A stretch of DNA of 64,000 nucleotides from Propionivibrio dicarboxylicus (GCF_900099695.1 NZ_FNCY01000009.1:79350-143349); one strand, 5' to 3'; numbered from the stretch's first letter, positions 36,987-46,708 are shown. The notes: generated by a model not told the origin, from the letters alone. Made by a program: numbers and translations.

Positions 36987-37044
36987 GGGCTTCTCTCGCG
37001 AACAAAAATGACGTTAGGGAAAGCAACTATTAAGCCAGTCTCGG

Positions 37045-37073
37045 ATTATAGAATGAGCGCGTCATGGCGTGAC
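37045..37073 (-). promoter_or_regulatory. Promoter of the tctC operon (strong -10, weak -35)
   Basis: On the minus strand a perfect TATAAT (37050-37045) lies about 60 bases before the tctC ATG. The hexamer 17 bp upstream (GTCACG) is a poor -35, as expected for an activator-dependent promoter. Predicted transcription start is near 37038. Confidence 0.65.
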
Positions 37074-37086
37074 TGCCAGAATGGCA
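37074..37086. promoter_or_regulatory. LysR-type operator 1 (TGCCAGAATGGCA), promoter-proximal
   Basis: TGCC-N5-GGCA fits the T-N11-A LysR-family box. It extends to a 17-bp perfect dyad ACTGCCAGAATGGCAGT. Its centre lies near -42, abutting the weak -35 of the tctC promoter. Confidence 0.65.
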
Positions 37087-37094
37087 GTCCGAAT

Positions 37095-37107
37095 TGCCAA
37101 AACGGCA
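37095..37107. promoter_or_regulatory. LysR-type operator 2 (TGCCAAAACGGCA), promoter-distal
   Basis: This is a second TGCC-N5-GGCA box (TTGCC/GGCAA arms) whose centre is 21 bp, two helical turns, from operator 1 and near -63, the usual place of the LysR recognition site. Confidence 0.65.
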
Positions 37108-37123
37108 ACATGGGACGCAGCAT

Positions 37124-38056
37124 CTAGGCACCAGCTTCCAACGTCAATGGCGGCAAGGGACGTTCAGCCAGGCACTGCCAGAACTGCTCGACCAGCCCCT
37201 TGGCGGGATGGCGATGACGGAAACAGCGCACTTCGAGCGGGATCTCGTCGTCGACGCCGCCGGCATGGACCAGGCGCCCCGCGGCAAGTGCTGCGACGAC
37301 CAGTCGCTGCGGCAACCAGGCAAGACCGACGCCCTGTTGCACCGGTTCCAGCAACGCCTCGGCAAAATCGGCGAGGAAGACGCGGTGAAAGCGTGTCACG
37401 TCGTTGCGCCGGGCAAGATGCCAATCGAGCACATTGCCCATCATCAGATTGCGATGGTAGGCGAGCAAGGGCAAGACACGCGCGGCCCCCGACGCCAACG
37501 GAAACAGCGGCCGTCCGGCTGCATCCGGCTTGCATACCGGAATCAACCCTTCGCGCGCGACAACCAGAAATTCGAAGCTGCGCGCATCGAGACTGAGACC
37601 GATCGCCGGGTGGAAAAAACTGATCAGCACATCGGCGCCGCCTTCCTCGAGCAGTAAGGCCATGTCATGCACCGAACCGGTGCTGATGCGCACATGAATC
37701 GCGCCGACGCGCTGGCGCACCTGATCGAGCATCGCCGGAATCGAGGTGTGCGCCAAAGTGCGACCGGTGGCGATGCTCAGCGTTTCCTCGCCGGCCATGG
37801 CGCGCGCGCGCAGGCTGGCGCGGCTATCTTCAAGTCGCGCCACCACCTCTTGGGCGGTCTTGAGAAACAGCCGTCCCTCCTCGGTCAGCGTCGCCGGATA
37901 GGTGCCCCGATTCACGAGCGGCACCCCAACCCAGGACTCGAGCGCCTTGATCCGCCGCCCGAAGGCCGGCAGAGTCACCTCACGCTCGTCGGCGGCGCGG
38001 GAAAAACTGCAGGTCTTGGCGAAGGCGACAAAGTCGTCCAGCCATTTGATTTGCAT
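37124..38056 (-). CDS. LysR-family transcriptional regulator
   Basis: This 310-residue regulator has an N-terminal winged helix-turn-helix (about 1-62, WLDDFVAFAKTCSFSRAADE and LPAFGRRIKALESWVGVPLV), a linker helix and a C-terminal inducer-binding domain (about 90-300). It lies immediately upstream of tctC and on the same strand, with the paired operators in the gap between them, so it is the likely activator of the tctC operon, responding to the imported compound or a product. Its own start is followed upstream by the sucCD terminator, so it has an independent promoter. The recognition helix has Phe-Gly (AFGRR) rather than the common VS-R pattern, so its binding site may be distinct. Confidence 0.9.
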   Translation of the reverse strand: MQIKWLDDFVAFAKTCSFSRAADEREVTLPAFGRRIKALESWVGVPLVNRGTYPATLTEEGRLFLKTAQEVVARLEDSRASLRARAMAGEETLSIATGRTLAHTSIPAMLDQVRQRVGAIHVRISTGSVHDMALLLEEGGADVLISFFHPAIGLSLDARSFEFLVVAREGLIPVCKPDAAGRPLFPLASGAARVLPLLAYHRNLMMGNVLDWHLARRNDVTRFHRVFLADFAEALLEPVQQGVGLAWLPQRLVVAALAAGRLVHAGGVDDEIPLEVRCFRHRHPAKGLVEQFWQCLAERPLPPLTLEAGA

Positions 38057-38127
38057 CGATCGGCTCCCCGTCCATCACGGCGCGGCAACGACCGCGCGCA
38101 AGGCGACTAGCATACCCCGGATGCAAC

Positions 38128-38159
38128 AAAAAAGAGCCGCCGCATGCCTGCGACGGCTC
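38128..38159 (-). terminator. Intrinsic terminator after sucD
   Basis: On the minus strand an imperfect 10-bp stem (GAGCCG/CGGCTC and TGCG/CGCA arms with one bulged base on each side) is followed by TTTTTTG, 18 bases after the sucD stop. Confidence 0.85.
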
Positions 38160-38176
38160 GGGGACCGACCGCGTCC

Positions 38177-39070
38177 CTAGAGGAGCGACTTGACCATGCG
38201 TCCCAGTTCCGAGGGATTGCGCGTCACCTTGAAACCACAGGACGCCATGATCTCGAGCTTGGCCTCGGCCGTATCTGCACCGCCCGAAATCAGCGCACCG
38301 GCATGGCCCATCCGCTTGCCCGGTGGCGCGGTGACACCGGCGATGAAGCCGACGACCGGCTTCTTCATGTGCTCCTTGCACCAGAGCGCTGCGTCCGCCT
38401 CGTCGGGACCGCCGATCTCGCCGATCATGATGACCGCATCAGTCTCGGGATCGTCGTTGAACATGCGCATGACATCGATGTGCTTGAGGCCGTTGATCGG
38501 ATCACCACCGATGCCGACCGCCGACGACTGACCAAGACCCAATTCCGTCAGCATCGCCACGGCTTCGTAGGTCAGCGTCCCCGAGCGCGACACCACGCCG
38601 ACGCGGCCGCGCCGGTGGATGTGTCCCGGCATGATGCCGATCTTGATTTCGTCCGGCGTGATCAGTCCGGGACAGTTCGGCCCCAGCAGCAAGGTTTCCT
38701 TGCCTCCGGCGGCGACCTTGCGCTTCATGCGATTGCGCACCTCGAGCATGTCACGCACCGGGATACCCTCGGTGATGCAGATCGCCATGTCGAGATCGGC
38801 TTCGACTGCCTCCCAGATCGCCGCAGCGGCACCGGCCGGCGGCACGTAAATGACCGACACCGTGGCACTGGTGGCAGCCGACGCCTCCTTCACCGACGCA
38901 TAGATCGGAATATCGAAGATCGACTCGCCGGCCTTCTTGGGATTGACACCGGCGACGAAACAGTTTTTCCCGTTGGCATACTCCTGACACTTCTCGGTAT
39001 GGAACTGCCCGACCTTGCCAGTGATGCCCTGGGTGATGACTTTGGTATCCTTGTTGATGAGAATCGACAT
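38177..39070 (-). CDS. sucD: Succinyl-CoA synthetase alpha subunit (ADP-forming)
   Basis: This 297-residue subunit binds CoA and carries the phosphohistidine. Signatures are [20 protein letters not shown] (CoA-binding), [14 protein letters not shown] and [11 protein letters not shown], the last containing the phosphorylated His. It makes succinate, CoA and ATP from succinyl-CoA in the TCA cycle with SucC. It begins 13 bp after sucC and ends in a clear terminator. The sequence and length are typical. Confidence 0.98.
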   Translation of the reverse strand: MSILINKDTKVITQGITGKVGQFHTEKCQEYANGKNCFVAGVNPKKAGESIFDIPIYASVKEASAATSATVSVIYVPPAGAAAAIWEAVEADLDMAICITEGIPVRDMLEVRNRMKRKVAAGGKETLLLGPNCPGLITPDEIKIGIMPGHIHRRGRVGVVSRSGTLTYEAVAMLTELGLGQSSAVGIGGDPINGLKHIDVMRMFNDDPETDAVIMIGEIGGPDEADAALWCKEHMKKPVVGFIAGVTAPPGKRMGHAGALISGGADTAEAKLEIMASCGFKVTRNPSELGRMVKSLL

Positions 39071-39083
39071 ATTGTTGGCCCCC

Positions 39084-40244
39084 TTATCTGACTGCCGCGA
39101 CGATCTTTTCGGCCGCTTCGGCCATCGTGTCCGCCGGAATGATCGGCAGCCCGGAATCCCGCAACAACTGCTTGCCGAGCTCCTCGTTCGTCCCCTTCAT
39201 GCGCACCACCAGCGGCACCTTGAGCTGGGTCTGCCGCACCGCCGCCATGACGCCGTTGGCAATCGTGTCGCACTTCATGATGCCGCCGAAGATATTCACC
39301 AGGATGCCCTTGACGTTGTCGTTCTTGAGCATGATCTTGAATGCTTCGGTCACCTTTTCGGCCGAGGCGCCGCCGCCGACGTCGAGGAAGTTGGCTGGCT
39401 CGCCGCCGTACAGCTTGATCACGTCCATCGTCGCCATCGCCAGCCCGGCGCCGTTCACCAGACAGCCGATGTTGCCGTCCAGAGAAATGTACGCCAGCCC
39501 GAATTTCGACGCCTCAATCTCGTTGGCATCTTCTTCGTCGATGTCGCGGTAAGCGAAGATGTCGGGGATGCGATACAGCGCGTTGTCGTCGAAGTTGAAC
39601 TTGGCGTCCAGCGCTTTGATCGTGCCATCGCCTTCGAGGATCAGCGGGTTGATCTCGGCCAGCGACGCATCGGTTTCCATGTAACAGGCATACAGCCCCT
39701 TGAGCGCTACCACCGCCCGCGCCACTGACCCGGCCGGGATGCCGATGCCGGTCGCCAGTTCGGTCGCCTGGGCATCGCTGAGCCCGTCGATCGGATCGAC
39801 ATAGGCCGTGAGAATTTTCTCGGGCGAATGCTGGGCAACTTCCTCGATCTCCATGCCGCCCTCGGACGACGCCATCACTGCAACCTTCTGCGTCTTCCGG
39901 TCGGTCAGCACGGCAAGGTAGTACTCCTTGCGGATATCGGCGCCTTCCTCGACCAGCAGGCGCCTTACCTTCTGTCCGTCCGGCCCGGTCTGGTGCGTCA
40001 CCAGCTGCATGCCAAGGATCTGGCCGGCATACTGGCGCACTTCGTCGAGCGAGCGCGCCAGCTTGACGCCGCCACCCTTGCCGCGCCCGCCGGCGTGGAT
40101 CTGGGCCTTGACCACCCAGACCTTGCCGCCGAGGGATTCAGCCGCCTTGACGGCCTCATCGACCGACTGGCAGAACACCCCGCGCGGCACCACGACGCCA
40201 AACTTGCGCAGCAGCTCCTTCCCCTGATATTCGTGAATCTTCAT
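39084..40244 (-). CDS. sucC: Succinyl-CoA synthetase beta subunit (ADP-forming)
   Basis: This 386-residue subunit has an ATP-grasp domain (from [20 protein letters not shown], with [20 protein letters not shown]) and the C-terminal CoA-ligase domain ([40 protein letters not shown]). It works as a heterotetramer with SucD in the TCA cycle. It lies only 30 bp after the DUF2889 gene, so the transcript may begin there. sucC-sucD order and spacing are standard; odhAB or sucAB are not adjacent. Confidence 0.98.
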   Translation of the reverse strand: MKIHEYQGKELLRKFGVVVPRGVFCQSVDEAVKAAESLGGKVWVVKAQIHAGGRGKGGGVKLARSLDEVRQYAGQILGMQLVTHQTGPDGQKVRRLLVEEGADIRKEYYLAVLTDRKTQKVAVMASSEGGMEIEEVAQHSPEKILTAYVDPIDGLSDAQATELATGIGIPAGSVARAVVALKGLYACYMETDASLAEINPLILEGDGTIKALDAKFNFDDNALYRIPDIFAYRDIDEEDANEIEASKFGLAYISLDGNIGCLVNGAGLAMATMDVIKLYGGEPANFLDVGGGASAEKVTEAFKIMLKNDNVKGILVNIFGGIMKCDTIANGVMAAVRQTQLKVPLVVRMKGTNEELGKQLLRDSGLPIIPADTMAEAAEKIVAAVR

Positions 40245-40274
40245 GCGTCACCCTTATGGAATTGAGATGTCAGG

Positions 40275-40859
40275 CTACGACGTTACGGGCAGGGTTCCCT
40301 CCTGCCCATCCTTCTGAGCGCGGTACCAGCGCGGATAACTGCGCTGCACCACGTCGGAATCCAGACTCAAGGCGTGGCAACGGTCGAGGTGGAAAGGCAC
40401 CTGATTGCCATCCACACGATCCTCGTGCTTCACCTGTCCAGCGAACGCCTGGAAGGCGGCCGTCGGCATCGCCATCAGGAGTTCGCTCACATGCGTACAT
40501 CCCTGCGTTCCGCCGTAGCGGTTCTTGACTTCCTTGACGAAGCCCTTGAACAGGTTCAGTCCGACAACCTCCCGATAGTCAGGCATTTGCGCCGCACACG
40601 TTCCCGGAAACGGCGTTGCGTCGGCACAGACGGCAACATCGAGCACATTCATGCGATGATCGATCGTCACTCGCACGCTGATGTCATGAACCGCGTCGCC
40701 CGGCATGCGCAGATCGCCCTGAATGTCGAAAGGCTGGTCCTTGGTATCGACGAGTCGCCCCTCGATGTCCCAGAGATCGTCCGTCCGGCGGAATCCCTGG
40801 AATGTCATCGAGCGCTGATGAATACGCGTCCGTTCGTTGGTTGGAGGAGGCAACGGCAT
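40275..40859 (-). CDS. DUF2889 domain-containing protein
   Basis: This is a 194-residue soluble protein starting MPLPPPTNERTRIHQRSMTF, with the family motifs GFRRTDDLWDIEGRLVDTK, GDAVHDISVRVTIDHRMNV and GGTQGCTHVSELL. DUF2889 proteins are widespread in betaproteobacteria; their function is not established. Cys and His residues (PGTCAAQMPDY, QGCTHV) are conserved-looking and could bind metal or take part in catalysis. It lies 30 bp upstream of sucC on the same strand and may be co-transcribed with sucCD. The start codon at 40859 lacks a strong ribosome binding site but gives the usual family N-terminus. Confidence 0.85.
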   Translation of the reverse strand: MPLPPPTNERTRIHQRSMTFQGFRRTDDLWDIEGRLVDTKDQPFDIQGDLRMPGDAVHDISVRVTIDHRMNVLDVAVCADATPFPGTCAAQMPDYREVVGLNLFKGFVKEVKNRYGGTQGCTHVSELLMAMPTAAFQAFAGQVKHEDRVDGNQVPFHLDRCHALSLDSDVVQRSYPRWYRAQKDGQEGTLPVTS

Positions 40860-41060
40860 CGAAAAAACTCACACATCATGGAGGTTATCGGCCAGTCAGA
40901 CAGCACCGTAAAAACACGGGACCAGACCGCCGGTGAAAAAACGACGGTTAAAAACACATCCGTCGCAGGGTTTTGAGCACGATATTGCGAAAACGTTCAA
41001 CGCCGGGCTTGCGCGATTTTCAGATAAGTACCGCGCCGACCGACGACAGGTCCGCGCAAG

Positions 41061-41086
41061 AAAAACCCGCCGGGCAGGCGGGTTTT
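41061..41086 (-). terminator. Intrinsic terminator downstream of the chemoreceptor gene
   Basis: A 10-bp stem AAAACCCGCC / GGCGGGTTTT with a 5-base loop lies 29 bp after the chemoreceptor stop and gives GGCGGGTTTTTC on the minus strand. It can also act on the plus strand. Confidence 0.85.
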
Positions 41087-41114
41087 CCGGAAGGCCGGCA
41101 AGGGTGCCGCCGGT

Positions 41115-42746
41115 TCAAATGCTGAACTGATTAACCGACTTGTTCATGCGATCGACCAGCCCCGCCAACTTCATCGTCATCGACTCGGTCTGATTGACGA
41201 CCGATACGTTCTGCTCGGTCATCATCGCCACCTGCTCGACGTTCTGGGCCAGTTGCGTCATCGCCACCTGCTGCTCGGAAGATGCATGCGAGATTTCGTT
41301 GACGCGCTGGATCGTACCCTCCATCTCGCTCTTGATCCGCTCCAGCGCTTCCTGTGCCGAATGGACAAGATTGACGCCCTCTTCGACCTGCGACGCCCCG
41401 GCTCGCATGCCTTGCACCGCCTGGTTGGTCTCGTTCTGGATCAACTCGATCATGCTGCTGATTTCCTGGGTCGCCTTGGCGGTCCGTTCAGCCAGCTTGC
41501 GCACTTCGTCGGCGACGACGGCAAAGCCACGACCCTGTTCCCCCGCCCGCGCCGCCTCGATCGCCGCGTTGAGCGCCAGCAGGTTGGTCTGGTCGGCGAT
41601 CTCCTTGATGACGCCGGCGATCTGGCTGATCTCGGCCGAACGCTGCCCAAGCGACTCGACCTGTCCCGCCGACGATTTGACCGTATCGGCCAGCGAGGTG
41701 ATCGTCTCGCAGGCTTCGCCCGAACGCATCGCGCCTTCATTCGAGACGCTCCCGGCGCTCTCGGCCACATCCTTGGTCGAACGCGCGTGCTCGGCGACCT
41801 CGCCGATCGACACCGTCACCTCCTCGACCGCCGCTGCTGCCGCCGATGTCGCCTCGCTCTGCTTCTTGGCCGACTCATAGGCGACGTGCATGCCACTCTT
41901 GACTTCGCTCGTTGCCGTACTGACATGCTTGGCTGTGTCGGCCATGCCCTGCACCGTCGCCTGAACGGAAGAAACAAAGGTATCCATCTGGTTGATCATG
42001 TCGCCGATCAGGCCAGGACGATCCGACGTTATCCGTTTCTTGAGATTGCCGGAACACAGCAATTCTTCCTGCCAATTCACCACCAACTGGATATCACGCA
42101 CCAGGCCCGGCACGTAGAAAAGGAGGAAATACAGGGCAAAAAGTACGTTTGCCGCCATGACGGCTTCATGCAATCCAATCAGGTCGACCTTGAAAAAAGA
42201 CTCCGACAGATCGATACCCGCCAGCACCAGCGTCAGGACGGCCAGCACCCGCATCTGGGTGCGCAACGAGAGCAACCCGGTCACGGCAGCGGAACGATTC
42301 TTCACTGCCTTGCCATGCTTGATGACAAGGCTCTTGTCTCCAGCATTAATCTTCCGGTACGCCGCGTCAGCGGCGGCGATCTCCGCCGGTGCCGGCCGGC
42401 TGCGCACCGACTGGTAACCGACGACCTGCCCGTTTTCCCGCACCGGCGACGCATTCGCGACGACCCAGTAAAAGCCGCCGTCCTTGCGCCGGTTCTTGAC
42501 GATGCCGCGCCACGGGCGCCCAGCTTTAAGGTCGCGCCACATGTCGGCAAACGCGGCTTCGGGCATATCGGGATGACGCACCATGTTGTGCGGCTCACCG
42601 ATCATTTCCTCGCGGGTAAAGCCGCTGACGGCGCAAAACGCCTCGTTGGCCTCGGTGATCTGCCCCTTCAAATCCGTACGCGAGTAAATGAACTCGTTCT
42701 CCGGCAGCAGGGTCTCGACGTTGGTGACGGGAAGATTTTTTTTCAT
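41115..42746 (-). CDS. Aer-like methyl-accepting chemotaxis protein with N-terminal PAS domain
   Basis: This 543-residue receptor has a cytoplasmic PAS domain (about 15-120, [20 protein letters not shown] and [16 protein letters not shown]). Two close membrane helices follow (about 165-212) with no periplasmic domain, then a HAMP-like stretch and the signalling domain with the conserved tip [20 protein letters not shown] and [18 protein letters not shown]. The PAS motif RHPDMP is typical of the Aer group, which senses redox state through FAD. It should control CheA/CheW, whose genes are not here. The last residues (NKSVNQFSI) lack a CheR-docking pentapeptide. AGGA precedes the ATG; the gene is divergent from the M61 peptidase. 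Confidence 0.92.
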   Translation of the reverse strand: MKKNLPVTNVETLLPENEFIYSRTDLKGQITEANEAFCAVSGFTREEMIGEPHNMVRHPDMPEAAFADMWRDLKAGRPWRGIVKNRRKDGGFYWVVANASPVRENGQVVGYQSVRSRPAPAEIAAADAAYRKINAGDKSLVIKHGKAVKNRSAAVTGLLSLRTQMRVLAVLTLVLAGIDLSESFFKVDLIGLHEAVMAANVLFALYFLLFYVPGLVRDIQLVVNWQEELLCSGNLKKRITSDRPGLIGDMINQMDTFVSSVQATVQGMADTAKHVSTATSEVKSGMHVAYESAKKQSEATSAAAAAVEEVTVSIGEVAEHARSTKDVAESAGSVSNEGAMRSGEACETITSLADTVKSSAGQVESLGQRSAEISQIAGVIKEIADQTNLLALNAAIEAARAGEQGRGFAVVADEVRKLAERTAKATQEISSMIELIQNETNQAVQGMRAGASQVEEGVNLVHSAQEALERIKSEMEGTIQRVNEISHASSEQQVAMTQLAQNVEQVAMMTEQNVSVVNQTESMTMKLAGLVDRMNKSVNQFSI

Positions 42747-42891
42747 TTATTCCTCGACAGGTTCTGAATCACAAGTTGTAACCGAACATACCCCGGCGTT
42801 CGGAGCGCACGTACGGGATTTCCATTGGGCATACCGCGCTGAAGCGTAGAATGCCATTTGATCTGCATCAATTCAATCCCGATTTAGAAAA

Positions 42892-44682
42892 ATGCAAGCA
42901 AAAAGACAACCTGCGATCCGCTATACGATCACACCGACCGACCCAAAAGCGCACCGTTTTACTGTCCGCTGCGATATCCCGCAACCGGCCCCCAACGGGC
43001 AGCGACTCGCCCTGCCGGCCTGGATTCCCGGCAGTTACCTGATCCGCGACTTCGCCCGGCACATCGTCGAAATCCATGCCGAATCGGCGGGAAAGGCGGT
43101 CGCGCTGACGCAACTCGACAAACACAGCTGGCACGCGGCCCCCATCGGCGCAGGCGCGACGCTGAGCGTGATTTGCGAAATCCATGCCTGGGACCTGTCG
43201 GTGCGCGGCGCGCATCTCGACGAAACACACGGCTTTTTCAACGGCACCAGCGTCTTTTTGCGCGTTCTTGGGCAGGAAGACGCACCACTCTGGGTCGATA
43301 TCCGCCCGCCGCAGCATGCCACCGATTGGCGCGTCGCCACCGGCCTCGAACCGGCACGCGGCGAACCCGGCAGCGCCCGGCACCATGGTTTCGGTCTCTA
43401 TCGCGCCGACAACTACGATGAGTTAATTGACCACCCGGTCGAAATGGGCCGATTCACGCTCGCGACCTTCGACGCCGGCGGCGTCCCACATGAAATCGCC
43501 ATCACCGGGCAGCACGACGCCGACATCGACCGACTGACCGCCGACCTGACGCGCATCTGCAACTGGCAGATCGGCTTCTTCGGCCAACCGGCGCCGATGC
43601 AGCGTTACACCTTCCTGGTCACCGCCGTCGGCGAAGGCTATGGCGGACTTGAGCATCGCGCCTCGACCGCGCTGCTCTGCTCGCGACGCGACCTGCCGTT
43701 CCGCGGCATGACGACCATGACGGAGGGCTACCGCAGCTTCCTCGGACTCTGCAGCCACGAGTACTTCCACACCTGGAACGTCAAGCGCATCCGTCCGGCG
43801 GCATTCATGCCCTACGACCTCGAGCGCGAGAACTACACCCGCTTGCTCTGGGCCTTCGAAGGGATCACCTCGTACTATGACGACCTCGCCCTGCTGCGCA
43901 GCGGCGTCATCACGCTCGACGACTGGCTGACGCTGCTCGGAAAAACGATCGGCAATGTCGCGCGCACGCCAGGACGCCTGCGCCAGTCGCTCGCCGATTC
44001 GAGCTTCAATGCCTGGAGCAAGTTCTACCGCCCCGACGACAACACGCCCAACGCTGTCGTCAGCTACTACGCAAAGGGCGCGCTCGTCGCCCTGGCGCTC
44101 GATCTGACGCTGCGCCGGAAGACCGCTGGCCGCGTCTCGCTTGACGACGTCATGCGCGCGCTTTGGACGCGCCACGGATTGACGGGCGTCGGCGTCGAAG
44201 AAGACGGCATCCGGCGGCTGGCCGAAGAACTCTCAGGTCACAGCCTCCGCCGCTTCTTTGCCGATTTCGTCGATGGCACTGTCGAACTGCCGCTCGCGCG
44301 CCTGCTTGCCGGGCACGGCATCCGACTCGACTGGACCGCGGCCAGGACGCCCTCGCTCGGCGTCAAGACGACGGCCGAAGGCGAGCTTCTGCGCCTCACG
44401 CATGTCTATGACGGGGGTGCGGCCCAGGCTGCCGGACTCGCCGCCGGCGACCTGCTGGTGGCGATCGACGGCCTGCGCGTCACGCCGACGACGCTGGAAG
44501 CGATGCTTGCCCGGCGCCAGGCAGGGGAAATGCTGCGCGTACACACGTTCCGACGCGACGAACTGCGGGAGGTCTCGGTCAAACTCGACGCCCCCGACAA
44601 AACCGATGCCCGCCTGAGCGTGGGCAAAACGGGCGAAGCACGTGTCTGGCCGCACAAGGAGTCTGGTCAGCGCCGCGCCTGA
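42892..44682 (+). CDS. M61-family glycyl aminopeptidase-like metallopeptidase with PDZ domain
   Basis: This 596-residue protein has an N-terminal beta domain (about 1-180) and the peptidase core with zinc motif HEYFH (289-293) and the downstream Glu323 in AFEGITSYYDD. GGLEH (251-255) is the substrate-binding motif of the family. A C-terminal PDZ domain (about 490-575, YDGGAAQAAGLAAGDLLVAIDG) is also present. Relatives in Sphingomonas and Pseudomonas cleave Gly or Ala from peptide N-termini. There is no signal peptide, so it is probably cytoplasmic. Its 3' end overlaps the convergent MATE gene by 16 bp. Confidence 0.92.
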   Translation: MQAKRQPAIRYTITPTDPKAHRFTVRCDIPQPAPNGQRLALPAWIPGSYLIRDFARHIVEIHAESAGKAVALTQLDKHSWHAAPIGAGATLSVICEIHAWDLSVRGAHLDETHGFFNGTSVFLRVLGQEDAPLWVDIRPPQHATDWRVATGLEPARGEPGSARHHGFGLYRADNYDELIDHPVEMGRFTLATFDAGGVPHEIAITGQHDADIDRLTADLTRICNWQIGFFGQPAPMQRYTFLVTAVGEGYGGLEHRASTALLCSRRDLPFRGMTTMTEGYRSFLGLCSHEYFHTWNVKRIRPAAFMPYDLERENYTRLLWAFEGITSYYDDLALLRSGVITLDDWLTLLGKTIGNVARTPGRLRQSLADSSFNAWSKFYRPDDNTPNAVVSYYAKGALVALALDLTLRRKTAGRVSLDDVMRALWTRHGLTGVGVEEDGIRRLAEELSGHSLRRFFADFVDGTVELPLARLLAGHGIRLDWTAARTPSLGVKTTAEGELLRLTHVYDGGAAQAAGLAAGDLLVAIDGLRVTPTTLEAMLARRQAGEMLRVHTFRRDELREVSVKLDAPDKTDARLSVGKTGEARVWPHKESGQRRA

Positions 44683-45986
44683 ACGGCGCGCCACAGCATC
44701 CCGCCAAGCAGGAGCGCGGCAAGGACGAGACTGACGAGCGATGCTGCCCAGAAGCCGGCAACGCCCATCGGCGCCGGCTGGCGGAAGGCCAACCACCACC
44801 CCCCGAACAGACCGACGCCCCAGAAACAGAAAAGGTGCACGAACATCGGCAGGAAGGTGATCTTGTAGCCACGCAGCGCGAACGCCGCCACGGTCTGGAC
44901 AGCGTCGAACAACTGATAGACGACGACATAGCCGATCAGCGAAAGCGCCACGGCGCGTACCGCCGGATCACTGGTATACGCCGTCACCAGCGGACGCTCG
45001 GCCAGCCACAAGGCACCGCCGAGCAGCGTCGCGAGGACGCTGGCCAAGACCAAACCGGCCGAGATCGACACGCGGGCACGACGCCAATCGTGTGCGCCGG
45101 CGGCGAGCCCGACCTGCGCCAGCGTCGCGATCGACACAGCCAGCGGCAGCATGTAGCAGATCGCCGCCAGGTTGGCGACGACCCGGTGCCCGGCCACCAC
45201 CGGCGCACCGAGTTGCGCGACGAACAGCGAGGTCAGGGTGAAAGCCGATATCTCGACAAAATTGGAAAAACCCATCGGCAGGCCGAGGCGGACGAGTTCG
45301 CCCATCGCCGGCAAGCGCGGCGGCTGCCAGTCCTGCACCAGCCGATACACCGCGAAGGCTTTTCCGCGCAGCATGAAGATGGCCGCGCAGGCTAGTGAGA
45401 ACCAGCCGACCATCACGTTCGAAATGCCGCAGCCGATGACGCCGAGACCGGCCTGCGTGGCCAGCCACCACGCCACCCCGCCGTGCAGCAGCGTGCCGCC
45501 GAGCGAGATCAGCATCAGCGGACGCGGATGGCCGAGCGCATTGCTGAACGCATAGAAGGTGCGATAGAAGAGTGCCGCCGGCATGCCCCAGGCGAGCAGC
45601 GCCAGATAGGCTCTCGTCTTCGCCTCGACGCCGGACTCAATCGCCGAAAGCTGTAGCAGGGCGTCCGGATGCTGAAGGAAGACGACGCCCGGCACGGTCA
45701 GGATCAAGGCCAACCAGAAGCACTGCTGCAGCGCCCCGGCGATCTCGTCATCGCGCCCCGCCCCCTTGAGATGCGACACCGTCGGCGAAACTGCCTGCAG
45801 GACACCGGTCAGCGCGAACACGACGGCGACATAGATGCCGCTGCCGACCGCCGCGGCGGCAAGATCCTCGGTGCCATGATGCCCAAGCAGCACGGTGTCG
45901 ATGATCATCATGCCCATCGACGCAAGTTGCGCGATCAGCATCGGGGCCGCATGCAAAAGGATTTCTCGCGATTGTTTCAGGAACAT
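44667..45986 (-). CDS. MATE-family multidrug/cation efflux transporter
   Basis: This 439-residue membrane protein has about 12 hydrophobic helices and two similar halves, each starting with a MATE-type helix (REILLHAAPMLIAQLASMGM in the first and LVRLGLPMGFSNFVEISAF in the second). The motif MIIDTVLLGHHGTEDLAAAA is characteristic of the NorM-like branch. It should expel cationic drugs or metabolites in exchange for Na+ or H+. The ATG at 45986 (MFLKQSREIL) begins the conserved domain; the open frame extends upstream by 31 codons of Arg-rich, unconserved-looking sequence. Convergent with the M61 gene. Confidence 0.9.
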   Translation of the reverse strand: MFLKQSREILLHAAPMLIAQLASMGMMIIDTVLLGHHGTEDLAAAAVGSGIYVAVVFALTGVLQAVSPTVSHLKGAGRDDEIAGALQQCFWLALILTVPGVVFLQHPDALLQLSAIESGVEAKTRAYLALLAWGMPAALFYRTFYAFSNALGHPRPLMLISLGGTLLHGGVAWWLATQAGLGVIGCGISNVMVGWFSLACAAIFMLRGKAFAVYRLVQDWQPPRLPAMGELVRLGLPMGFSNFVEISAFTLTSLFVAQLGAPVVAGHRVVANLAAICYMLPLAVSIATLAQVGLAAGAHDWRRARVSISAGLVLASVLATLLGGALWLAERPLVTAYTSDPAVRAVALSLIGYVVVYQLFDAVQTVAAFALRGYKITFLPMFVHLFCFWGVGLFGGWWLAFRQPAPMGVAGFWAASLVSLVLAALLLGGMLWRAVQARR

Positions 45987-46153
45987 CGATCTACGGCTCC
46001 GCCGCCGCATCAGAACTGGGAGTGCTTGCGGCGCACCGGCAATACCGGAAGCATCACGAAGCGTTACAAACGCGCGCAAAGTCGGAACAGACCCGCCGCC
46101 GCCATTTTTTTATACTCGGAACCATCGATTTTCAATCCTTCAATGGTTCAGCC

Positions 46154-46354
46154 ATGCAATCCTCGTATCTTATCAATCATTCCCTCGAACTTCGCGTTGC
46201 ACTCTCCATCGCCACTGCCGTCGTGCTGTTTGCCATCGTCCGACTGGCGTTCTTCATCGATGAAACACTGACGAAGCGGCAAAGCACCGATACGAAGCGC
46301 GAAACGCGCAACCAACAGCCAGTGCTGACGACCGCCTGCGCCGCCGCACGCTAA
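46154..46354 (+). CDS. Possible small single-pass membrane protein
   Basis: A 66-codon open frame starts MQSSYLINHSLELRVALSIA and contains one strong hydrophobic helix (VALSIATAVVLFAIVRLAFF) followed by a charged, Thr/Arg-rich tail. A TATACT box lies at 46111-46116, 38 bases before the ATG, but no clear ribosome binding site is present. It ends in a convergent overlap with the cupin gene (stop codons share CTAA). I do not recognise a family. The frame is open further upstream, but that part is Arg-rich and unlike a protein. It may be a genuine short ORF or chance. Confidence 0.4.
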   Translation: MQSSYLINHSLELRVALSIATAVVLFAIVRLAFFIDETLTKRQSTDTKRETRNQQPVLTTACAAAR

Positions 46355-46707
46355 AGCAAGACCGTATCCTCGTGCCGGTAGGCCGGGCTGCAGCAGCATA
46401 AGAGACGTAGCGGCCCGGACGCTGCCGCCTCGACGCAATGCGTCGTGCCAGGCGGAATCAGCACCGTGTCACCGGGCGCGATCGCGAATCGCGTCTCGCC
46501 CAGCGTCATCCAGCCCTCGCCTGCCGTCACGTGATACAGCTCTTCGCTGCACCGGTGGTAATGGCGCAGCGTCGTCGCCCCCGGCCCGACCAAAGCTTCG
46601 GCCAAGCTCTGCCGGACGTTACCGTGCACGGCCGGGTGCATCAGTTCGCGGATTTCCGATCCGTCGAGCGTCTTGTACGCCGGAATATCCTCGTACCGGG
46701 TCAGCAT
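46351..46707 (-). CDS. Cupin-fold protein
   Basis: This 118-residue single-domain cupin shows the metal-binding motif pattern in TTLRHYHRCSEELYHVTAGEGWMTLG (motif 1 with His, His, Glu, His-like positions) and IPPGTTHCVEA (motif 2). Small cupins act as isomerases, dioxygenases or epimerases, so a specific reaction cannot be given. It starts one base after the FAH-family gene and is surely co-transcribed with it, which hints at a role in the same aromatic or keto-acid pathway. Confidence 0.85.
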   Translation of the reverse strand: MLTRYEDIPAYKTLDGSEIRELMHPAVHGNVRQSLAEALVGPGATTLRHYHRCSEELYHVTAGEGWMTLGETRFAIAPGDTVLIPPGTTHCVEAAASGPLRLLCCCSPAYRHEDTVLL

Positions 46708-46708
46708 C

